Below are positions 20,413 through 29,884 of a stretch of DNA of 64,000 nt, one piece after another. The notes beneath the pieces are model-generated. The model was given only the letters and a program-made list of their open reading frames with translations. It searched no databases and was not told where the DNA came from. Origin of the DNA: Knoxdaviesia capensis (Eukaryota > Ascomycota > Sordariomycetes > Microascales > Gondwanamycetaceae); assembly GCA_001510575.1 (NCBI GenBank), contig LNGK01000005.1:434001-498000 (forward strand). Reading direction: 5' to 3'. The translations under genes were made by a program, and so were the position numbers. Every line of letters starts with the position of its first letter. Within the stretch, counting starts at the first letter, position 1.

Positions 20413-22123
20413 ATGCAGAGCCTCTCATTTCCCATGACAGGGGCGCTTCTGGCTGCCTCTCTCGGCATCCTGGCATCCATCGTTGAACCAGCATTTGGCC
20501 ATCACCTTCCGGGCCAGAACAAGATTGCCCACGACAACGACCTACCGTCCAGCGTGTTCTACCCCGTGACACCGCCAGTCGTCGACCGAACCACGGCGCT
20601 CGAAGACATTCTCAAGCCGGCCAGTGAGGTGGTGCTCCTCTACTCCTCCGACCCGGACGGCGGCGACACCGGCGGCTCTGCGGCCCTCAATGTCACCACC
20701 AAGCGGCCTGCCGTGGTCCTGGAGACGCAGCCCACAGTGACCGATGTCATGTGCACCAGCGGCAACAACACCGTGGAGATCAAGGTGCGCTTTGTCGACA
20801 AGGACAACATGCTCAAGGCCCTGGACGAGTGGACCAAGGCTCTGAACGAGGCTGACGACGATGGTCCCGGCGAGGAAGACGGGCTCCTGCTCATCACCAA
20901 CCATGGCGGAGCGTGCGATTCGGAAACCAAACGTGGATTCTTCCTCGTGTATAAGATGAAGCCCGATCCCGAGTACCGGGAAATTGCCATGGAGGGACTG
21001 CGCAAGAAGTTCGCGGACATTGGAGGTGTGTTGATATCTTGACTTGGTATATGCATGCATGCTGTAGTGGGCTGACTTGCTAACGGAATGAATCTCCCAC
21101 GGTCTAGTTCAGGCTGGCCTGACTCTGAACTCCGTCCCCTTAGATGGTGATTCCGGCGGATTCCTGCGGAACAAGCATGCGACTGGCCGATCGCTCACTC
21201 TCAAGGCCGAAAAGGGCCTTCCTCCCAACACAACTCTTTTCAATGTCAGTGATGTGGTGCACGTTGTTGCCAACCAGGCCCACATGCTTGCATCGGTGAC
21301 TTTCAGCGGCGACCTCGGATTTACATTCAAGCCTCCGTTTCTCGACCGCATTTCTTTCACCGTCTCACCATCACTGGACATGAATCTTGAGGTCTCGGCA
21401 TCTGTGGGTTCTGCTTATGCGAACAACCTGTCGATATCGACTCCAGACATCTCCGCCACGCTGGTCAACATCTCCGATGTTCTTGTGTTGACTCCGTCGC
21501 TCGGGTTTTCCTTCTATGTCGGCCTCGCTTCCTCCGCACGTGCCGGAGTTGGTGCTGGTCTCAGTCTAGCCATGCCAGATGCCAAGATGCATCTGGATCT
21601 ACTCAACCTTTCCAAAAGCTCTCTTACTGGCTGGGATCCCAAGTTCGACGCTGGATCTGAGCTCACCAAGAAGGTGGACGCCAACCTGACCATCAAGGCT
21701 GGCGTGCGTGTTGGCATTGGTCTTGACTTGCTCTCGTCTTCCACCACCATCTTCAGCGGCATGACGGCGGAACTTGGGCTGGCCAGCATCTTCGATCTTG
21801 ACGGCCATGTTGGAGGTCTGCCACCGTCACCAGCCGAGCTCTCCGGAGCCACTGATTCTGATAAGCCCGGCTCGGACCGGCTTGCCCCGGGTTATGGAAA
21901 GCTGCATGATGTCTCAGGCAGCCAGGCAAACTGCACGCTGGAAAACACCGTGTCACTCGACAGTGGGGTATCTCTATTCGTGGGAACGTGGGGTCCGTTG
22001 GGGAACTGGACCCTGATGGACGCCAAGATCCCGGTGTTGAACATGTGCTATGACTTGCCTGGTAAAGAGGAGCAGACAACGCTGAAGCGACGGAGAAGGG
22101 TGGACGCACCGGCCGGGAATTAG
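20413..22123 (+). CDS. Secreted beta-rich protein of unknown function
   Basis: Two exons, 20413-21025 and 21108-22123, joined in phase 1 (542 residues). The intron has donor GTGTGT, branch CTAAC and acceptor TCTAG; the later CAG at 21112 would break the frame. A signal peptide covers about the first 29 residues (to EPAFG). The N-terminal half has alternating acidic and Val-rich segments with LLLITNHGGAC. The C-terminal half is a long run of amphipathic beta-strand-like segments (VSPSLDMNLEVSASVGS, IKAGVRVGIGLDLLSS) with several N-glycosylation sequons, and a closing CYDLPG. The two-part layout resembles secreted fungal proteins with paired domains of unknown function (DUF7029/DUF7223 type), but that is a tentative match from memory. 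The basic KRRRR near the end could be a processing site. The neighbour downstream is also a secreted protein. Confidence 0.72.
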
Positions 22124-23389
22124 AAGCCACAGATAGCTGCCAGTGCTAGAAAGACCCGGGTCAAGAGATCGACTTTGCTGTCTTCACACACTCCACTTGC
22201 CCCTTTGTCCCTCCCCACAAAGTGCCACAGTGCATCATCTGGCGTGGTACTGATTGTCTTGGACGTATCGAATGCCGATTGCCACACCCGACGGCGTTCA
22301 TCAAGCTGTCAACCAACTGTGATCATTCGGGGAGACTCACGGGCACAAATCCTCTGCCGGAGCGTGACAAGCGGACACGGCCGGACATTGCAACAGGTGA
22401 TATGACACCTGAGAGAGGGACTTTTGGAACACAGATACATGATAAGCACGGGGGCGTGGAGATCTCTGAAAGGCCGATAGACTGACGCTGTAACATGGTG
22501 ATTGGTTATGGCTGGTGACGATGAATGGGATCAAGAGAACTTGATTCTGCCGTGCATCATTGTATTGTACTGTCACCCCTATGACTAATACGGTGGTGAC
22601 GATGATGCATCCCGAGAGAAGGAACGACCGACAGCCCGATCCCGCCGCTGCTGCCGTTTTCTGTCTCAACTGGCGATGCTGGGACCTGCCACATTTTGAC
22701 ACCGCCGAAACGGCCGAAGCGGTTCTTCCTTCCATTTTCTGATACCGCGGCTACCCGGACTTGTCCCTGCCTCCGTAAAACCAACTCTTCTCTATAGGTT
22801 TCAGCATGAAGCGCTTTTAGGAAGAACAGACCGACCCTTCCACTTCTGGCAACACGGTCGCTCCTGCCGTGTCATTGAGTGCTTGCGCCGGATTACGCAT
22901 CTATCTTCTTCTCTTGCACCGCATCAAATCTTTCCCAGGTGTCTTTCTTTCTTTTCTGTGTGTATCTCCCATTTTTATTCTCGTGATAGCTTCAGGCAGA
23001 ATCCAGAATCTGCATGCTCTGAATCCTATCACACTGCATTAATTTGTCTAACCTATCTTTTGCTCCCTGATTCGGTCGTTTTGGCTTGGATCGGGCCATC
23101 ACTTTTCATATCCTCTCGTACTCCGTGAAAACCGCCCTGCTTATACTCCTGGATTGTCCTTTCTCCTGAATTGTTCTCAGTCCTATTGACGCTTTATTAC
23201 TCTGGGTGGTCTCTGCACCTGCACTTTTCACCTCTGATCAAACTCTGTCTTCCCCTCCTTCTCCTATTTGCGCCGATTTGGTACCCACGCTATACTTCTC
23301 CTCGTTCTTATGACACTCACAGCGGGACTCACTGCAAGATCGACGGAACTATCTTAACTATATCCTCACTATATTTCTTTTCTTTCACT
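22124..23389. other. Intergenic; CT-rich leader before the GH55 gene
   Basis: The first part is ordinary intergenic sequence without a gene. From about 22880 to 23389 it becomes strongly pyrimidine-rich, which fits the promoter and 5' UTR of the GH55 gene. Confidence 0.5.
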
Positions 23390-26191
23390 ATGCGTCTTCA
23401 ACATGTCTACGTCTTCTTACTCTCGCTCGTCAACTTCTCGTTGGCATACTGGATGGAAGACATTGCCCACCAGGGAAAATCCGCGTATAACCCCGACCCG
23501 AACTACCAAGTGTTCAGAAACGTCAAGGACTATGGAGCAAAGGGTGACGGAGTGACAGACGATACTGCTGCGATCAATCGTGCAATGAGCGAGGGCAATC
23601 GCTGTGCCCCGCTACAATGCCGTGGGAACACGCTGTCTCCGGCCGTTGTGTACTTTCCTGCCGGGTAAGCAGTCTGGTTGTGTTTGACTGGATCAGGGGA
23701 ACTGAGTGCTAACCCTGAGACTACTGCTCTTCATGACTAGAACTTATATCATCACGAGCTCCATCGTCGATTACTACTACACTCAGATCATCGGGGACCC
23801 GTCGAATCTTCCTGTGATCAAGGCATCTCCGAACTTTGACGTTCTGTCTTCGTTCGGGTTGATTGATGGAGATAAATACGGCCAGGAGTTTCTTGCTTGG
23901 AAGGCCGTCAATGTTTTCTTCCGCCAGCTGCGAAATCTTGTTCTCGATACCACCGCCCTGAGTCCGGACCAAAGTGCCGTGGCCCTCCACTGGCCTTCGT
24001 CTCAGGCCACTGCTCTCACCAACGTTGTTTTCCGAATGTCCGAAGTCCCTGGAAACAAACATGTCGGCGTCTTCATAGAAGAAGGCTCTGGAGGCCTACT
24101 GAACGATCTCGTGTTTTACGGCGGAAAATATGGTGCACAGTTTGGCAACCAACAGTACACAGCTCGCAATCTCACCTTCCACAATGCTGATACCGCCATT
24201 AACCAGCTGTGGAACTGGGGATGGACTTACAAGTCTCTGAACATCTATGACTGCAACGTCGGAATCGAGATGCTTGACTACAACACCGGCTCAATGACTC
24301 TCCTGGACAGCTCATTTGTGCGTGTCAAAAAGGCTGGAATTACCACGCTGCGCAACCCGCCACACTCAGAGCCGGCCACTGCTGGCTCTCTGATCCTTGA
24401 GAATGTGCACTTTGAAGACGTGCCCAATATCCTGGTCGCTCCGGATGGAGGACTCCTGAATGGCCCCAATCAGGTTATTCAGAATTTTGCCATGGTATGG
24501 GAACTCTCTGCAACCCATGATAGTTTTTTACAGGAGACATTCAATAAACTAACACAGATACTGATTGTAACACCTCAATAGGGACATGTTTACGATCCTC
24601 ACGGGCCAAACATCTTCGAAGGAACAAATCCGGACTACTTTACTGTGCCACCAGCACTTCTGGACCCTGAAGATGACAAAAAGTACCTGGAGATGTCCAA
24701 GGTAAGAGACTTACCACCCTTGAGCATTCCTATCGACAGATTTGAAGCCCTCATGTGCTAACCTGAACCTTTTGCCAGCCGCACTACTCCGACGTTCCCG
24801 CGGCCAATTTTATATCTTCCAAAAGTCATGGAGCCAAGGGCGACGGGTCGACCGATGATACCGATGCTCTCAGAAATCTTTTCAGAAAGTCCGCTGAGAG
24901 TGGTAGCATTGCGTTTATTGACGCAGGAACCTACATCGTAACCGACACTGTCACTATCCCGCCCGGAGCCAGAGTTGTGGGAGAAGCACTTGCTTCCATC
25001 ATCATGGGAGCCGGAGCAAAGTTCCAGGACATGGCGAACCCATATCCGGTGATAAAAGTGGGAGAACCTGGCGACAAGGGCCGAGTCGAATGGTCGGACA
25101 CGATTGTCTCAACTCGGGGAGCCTGTGCCGGAGCTGTGATCATCCAGTATAACCTGGCTTCAGAAAACAAGCCGTCAGGAATGTGGGATGTGCACGTCCG
25201 AGTGGGAGGATTTGCTGGTACTGAGCTCCAGAAATCGCAATGTGGAAAAGCGCCAGACCGGACTGATCCCATCAACGAGAACTGCATTGCCTCCTACACC
25301 AGCCTTCACATCACGAAGAGTGCCTCTGGACTGTTTAGTGAAAATTGCTGGATCTGGGTTGCCGACCATGATCTGGAGGCCGAAGAGTTTACCCAAATCA
25401 GCATCTTCTCGGGCCGCGGCGTTCTTGTTGAGGCCGAACAGGGTCGAATTTGGCTGAGCGCTTCAGGTTCCGAGCACCATGTCCTTTACCAATACCAGCT
25501 TCTCAACACCAAAGATGTTTACATGGGCATGATCCAGTCCGAGTCGCCATACTTCCAGCCCAACCCGCCAGCGACAAAGCCGTTCCCGGTTGTAGCCGAG
25601 ATCTCGGATCCAGACTTTGAGCAATCATGCCGCGACGTGAACCTGCCCGGAAATCCACCCTGCAAACTGTCTTGGGGTCTGCGGGTGATCAATTCAAAGG
25701 GCGTTGTTATCTTCGGAGCCGGCCTCTACTCATTCTTCAACAACTACAGCACCGACTGCTGCCAAAGGGGAGCTGGTGCGCGGTGTCAAGCCCGCATTTT
25801 TGAGCTTATCAGTGCTAGCAGGTGTTCAGACAATCAGAGAGCACCGGCATTGGGCATGTACAATCTCAACACTGTTGGAACCGTGGCAATGATCACCAGC
25901 CAGGGAATGGACCTGGGGATGTTCAACGACAACATGAACGTTTTCTCGCAAACGATTAATTTGTTCAAACATCAGGGGTGTTCAGTGCGTGATGTACATG
26001 AGCATGCCGGGTCCGATCCGGAGGAACGGGATGATGATGATGATGAAAACGAGGACGAGGACGAGGACGAGGACGACGGCGAGGATGATGGGGAGGAAGA
26101 CGACGACCGCATATCATTTCAAAAGGCCAAACGAGAGGAAGCAGATGCACAGATTGTCATTCAGCGCCGAAAGGCCACTGGGGGTGAATGA
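23390..26191 (+). CDS. GH55 exo-1,3-beta-glucanase, secreted, with acidic tail
   Basis: Four exons: 23390-23664, 23741-24494, 24582-24701 and 24779-26191, giving 853 residues. GH55 enzymes hydrolyse 1,3-beta-glucans of fungal walls or storage glucan. A 19-residue signal peptide (ending FSLA) is followed by two right-handed beta-helix repeats. Both start with the pectate-lyase-like signature: VKDYGAKGDGVTDDTAAI (about residue 46) and SKSHGAKGDGSTDDTDAL. The stretch RIWLSASGSEHHVLYQYQ includes E615, which I take as a likely catalytic-site residue from the conserved SEHH motif. The late LSWGLRVINSKGVVIFGAGLYSF segment is also typical. Unusual is an Asp/Glu tail at about 801-827 followed by a basic end. 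All introns are short with good consensus; the third exon is 40 codons. Confidence 0.92.
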
Positions 26192-26494
26192 AGGAAACAG
26201 GGGATCAAGAGACACATTCGGAAGTGGAACTCTACTGGTGTAGGATCTGTCATTAGAGAGTCGCCGTTTTGTGAATACCCGTATTCTATATATGCAAAAC
26301 ATGTCTTATAACTATTATCATCAATCCTCATGAAAGGCTTCAAAAAAAAACAAAGACGAAAACGACACTCGCTCATTTTATGCAAGGAAAAAAAAACGTG
26401 AAGCTTTTTGACGCCCGAAACCCAAGTTTTTGACCAAACCGTAACGCAGAAAAAAGACGAGTCGGCGCCACCAAGGAAACAGAACGAAAGAAAA
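26192..26494. other. Short convergent intergenic region
   Basis: About 300 bases between two convergent genes, A-rich near 26340-26400. Both 3' UTRs must lie here; no gene seen. Confidence 0.5.
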
Positions 26495-27855
26495 TCACGG
26501 GAAGTCCCACAGGCCACACATGGCCGACAAAGCAATGAACAACGCCTCCTCGGTACGAATATTGCGGGTGCCCTGGCGGGGAAGGACATTGACCCAGTAA
26601 TCGAAAAGCTCGCGGGCTTTAGCGCGAGTCATCTCCAGTCCACCGAGCTGCGAGTCGTTCTGCACGGCGGTCTCAATGCCACGGGGGCCACCGAAGACGA
26701 TGAGCAGGTGCTCGAAGGCGAGTTTGCCGGACTCCGGCACGCGGGCTTGCGAGTGGTCGTCCGGGTTGCGGCGCTGGGTCTGGCGGACACGGGGCTCGTA
26801 CAGCGCCGGGAAGGCGTGGGGCAGGGGGTCGCCGCGCTCGGAGGTGCCGATACTAACGTCGTAGCCCTCCGCGTGGGGGGACTCGGTGAACACCGCGGAG
26901 AGCGAGTCGGCGCGCCGGACGGAGTAGCCCCAGTAGTAGCCGGCGTCGGTGCGCGGGGCGGCCGGGTCGACGGGGCTGGCGGAGAAGCTGGCGGAGGCGG
27001 CGGCGGAGGAGGCGGGCGGGAAGGGGGTTTCCAGGGTCACGCGGGTGGAGGCGGGGATTTCCTCGGCGATGACGATGGGTTCTTTCAGGCCGATGTCAAC
27101 GAGGGTGCTGGTAGGAGGTGAGTTTGTTAGTCTGGGAGGAAGCCGGCGCTTCTGGTTGTGGTGGAGTAGGAGAGGAAGGGGGGAAAACAAGCTTACCCTG
27201 TCTTGCCCTTCTCGGCCCGGCCAACCGTCACACCCTCGCGATACGGCAGCCACTCACCAGGGTAGGGGTGGTGGGGCATGTCGAGGGTGGGCAGCTTGCT
27301 GGCGAGGCGCAGGTTCTGGTGGAGCGGGAACAGCAGGCGGCGGGTGAAGGGTGGGGCCTCGAGGTACGACAGCACGTGGGCGAGGAAGTGGCACGGGTCG
27401 GTGTCGGCGGTGTAGTTCTTGGTGTCGACGGCCGGCGGGCGGTCAGAGGCGGTGCGGTCGTCGTAGACGATCACTTCGTCGATGGAGAAGGTGGCCAGCG
27501 CGCGGCCGATGCGGCCGGGGATGTTGGTCTGGGCGTCGGCGGTTGCGGCGCTGCGGCGGGTTAGCTGTTGGGGACCAGAGGGTGTGGGCAGAGATACGGG
27601 ACGTACTCATTCAGAATGCTGCCGGGAATGGCCACTGACACGGTCCACAGCCGGCCGCCGTCAAACGGGAGGAAGCGGGTTGAGGTCTTCCATGCCGTCT
27701 GGGGCGAATCGGCGGGCGAGTCTTGTGAGAGCTTGGTGCGCTGGCGGAGAGCCAATTGCCGGCAGGGTTAGCTACAGTTGGACTCGAAGGTATGTTGTGG
27801 GATGGAGGAGGAAGAGATGTACCTTGGACCTCCCGGAAGAACTGTAGTGGCTCAT
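26495..27855 (-). CDS. SPOUT-superfamily RNA methyltransferase (DUF171, C9orf114/SPOUT1-like)
   Basis: Four exons: 27823-27855, 27607-27740, 27197-27550 and 26495-27107, giving 377 residues. The spliced protein shows family landmarks in order: LWTVSVAIPGSILND, ATFSIDEVIVYDD, FTRRLLFPLHQNLRLASKLPTLDMPHH, YREGV, TLVDIGL, then YYWGYSVRRADSLSAVFTE, YDVSIGTSERG and FEHLLIVFGGPRGIE. These define the trefoil-knot SPOUT fold with an inserted OB-like domain. The human relative C9orf114 is an RNA-binding, centromere-linked methyltransferase. The tiny first exon (11 codons) was chosen because it reads MSHYSSSGRSK directly into RTKLS in phase 0; it is the least certain part. All other junctions keep frame and restore known motifs. 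Confidence 0.88.
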
Positions 27856-28259
27856 TGTGAAATGCTTGGGTTAAGAGGTGCTTGAACAAAAGGAAATCCG
27901 ATGATGGAAAAATCCAGGGAAAAAAAAGAATTCAGGAACATAAAAAAAAAATAGATTAGATAAGGCCGATGATTGAGATAAGGCTTATCGATAAGCCGGG
28001 ATAGTCCAGCTCCTGGCTTGGCCAAGAATTAATCCGCCTTCCAAATTGGGAACTCTCCAGGCTGGCTTTATTTGCCTTTGACGGATCTCGCTTGCGAATC
28101 CTCTTTTCTCCTCCGTATATAACCTCCCGTGGCGTGCTCTCTTCTGTCTTCAGTTTTTCCTTCCTCCTCCCTCCCCTCATTACTGATTTTCCCATCTTCA
28201 GTAGAAAATCAAGCCCTGTTCTCGACAAAAGCAGAGAATCCACACACGCGTTATTCATC
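27856..28259. promoter_or_regulatory. Divergent promoter, SPOUT methyltransferase / thioredoxin
   Basis: About 400 bases separate the two start codons, so the genes must share promoter space. A TATA-like stretch (GTATATAA) lies at 28116-28123. The thioredoxin side (28090-28230) is CT-rich. A GATAAGG/CTTATC arrangement lies near 27958-27990. Confidence 0.5.
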
Positions 28260-28927
28260 ATGGCTGGCCCGATCAACATCAAGTCCGTGGGAGAGTGGGA
28301 GAGTCTCATCCAGTCGACCAATGTCGTGATTGCCGACTGTACGTGCTGCCCAACAACACCTGTCGATGCTGCGTGTCGCCTTCCCATGAGGCGGGGGCGC
28401 GGACCCAGACGAGTTACTAACGCGTGAGGGGGTGGGATTCGTCGCATCTAGTCTACGCCGATTGGTGTGGCCCGTGCCGCATGATTGCACCGCACTACGA
28501 ACGACTCGCGAAGCAACACTCGGAGGCGAAGAAGCTCGCGTTCACCAAGATCAACGTCGACCACCAGCAGGAGATCGCGAAAAAGTACAGCGTGCGGGCG
28601 ATGCCGACGTTCATCGTGCTGCACGGCGGCAAGCCGATCCAGGTGGTGCAGGGCGCCGACCCGTCGAAGCTGACGCAGGCCATCAACAACGGCGTCAGCC
28701 TCAAGGACAAGGCGCCGGGCAGCGTGCAGGCCGGCTTCAACGGCAACGGCCAGCGGCTCGGCGGCTCGGCNCCCGCCACTGGCAGCAGCAGCGGCGGCAG
28801 CATCAACCTCATGGACGTGTTCGGCTCGTTTGGAAATATGGTCGTCGTTTTCGTCGGGCTGTACTTTGTGTCTCTGATAACGGCACGTCTCGGCACCTGG
28901 GTCTCCGGTCTTCTGGGCAAAAGCTAA
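28260..28927 (+). CDS. Thioredoxin with C-terminal membrane anchor
   Basis: Two exons, 28260-28338 and 28452-28927, joined in phase 1 (184 residues). The thioredoxin fold carries the active site WCGPC with C32 and C35, the KINVD strand and the cis-proline motif AMPTF. It reduces disulfides in partner proteins. Unlike the usual soluble thioredoxin of about 105 residues, it continues through a Gly/Ser-rich linker to a hydrophobic helix (MVVVFVGLYFVSLITA, from residue 156) and a short tail. This makes it a probable tail-anchored protein facing the cytosol. The one ambiguous base (28771) is in the third position of GCN, so the residue is Ala whatever the base is. Which membrane it sits in cannot be told. 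Confidence 0.9.
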
Positions 28928-29884
28928 CTGTTTATTCTCCTTCTCCTCGGTTTCGTGGCGGCCCGGTTCCGGTCTGGTCCTACGAAACTGTTCCTTTCGT
29001 TTGTGTTTTTTTTTCTTTCCCTGCTATACAGTTTGATCCTTACAAATCGGCTCAGATGTCGCAGTTCAACTTGGCCAATGGCCGATGGCGGGGCGGGGCG
29101 GCGCTCGCCGCGACGCGCAGCAGTGCGTTTGCTACTCGCGGCAGCCGCGTCGGCGGAGCGGGCCCTGAAGCACCGTCGTCGGCGGCGAAACCGAAGATCC
29201 GGACCCTGCGCGATCTTGATGGCGATAGCCACGAAGACTAGACGAGGAGAGGCTGACACGGACGGAGCTACGAATCCTAAGGGAAGTCGGGCGGGAGTAT
29301 GGAGGTTGTCGTTCATGTAATGACTATGTGGGAGGAGTGGGTGGAGAGAGTCAGCGGAGTGTGGAGGAGGGGCGGGGATGTGTGTGTGTGTGTTTGGGGT
29401 GTTTGTCTCCAGTTCGGTGGGGGATGGATGTTACGGTCAAGCGTTTGTAGGGCTCGATATATGTACGTTGTGTAAAAGTGAGCCCATGATACCTGTTATA
29501 TGTTTTTATGTTTCTCCTGGTGGTTTGTCTAATTCAATCTTGGTGGCCGTGGTTGAGCTTTTGATGCGGTCGTGAACTCTCCATACAAACGAAACTATCA
29601 CACAAAAAGGCTGCCATCCTAGCAAGATTGGGGTGACCATTTCTCGGCCTGCCATTGGACGAGACATAGCGCCGATAACCCTAGACCCTAGGCAAGGGTT
29701 GCTTATCGCCACGTGATAACGCGAAAAGATTTACCTGCAGTCCTTTTCCCATCTTCGCGACTTCGATCCAATCCTTGATTCGTTGTAACTTTTATGAGTT
29801 TTTCGTTTATTTCACCTTCACCATTTCTTAACCGTCGATACATATCACCTATACCGCACTCTGCGGTGAGAGGATCTTCCAACC
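28928..29884. other. Intergenic, thioredoxin to RSM22
   Basis: No gene was recognised, although ORFs run through 28955-29320 on both strands. Near 29703-29719 a CACGTG box (29710-29715) sits between TTATC and ATAA, making a near-palindrome about 170 bases before the RSM22 start. This could be a bHLH site for RSM22. Confidence 0.5.

Noticed and set aside
26031..26110. The acidic-tail triplet repeat as a non-coding microsatellite
   Set aside because: It lies in frame before the stop codon of the GH55 gene, with mixed GAT/GAC/GAG/GAA codons and a further non-repetitive C-terminus.
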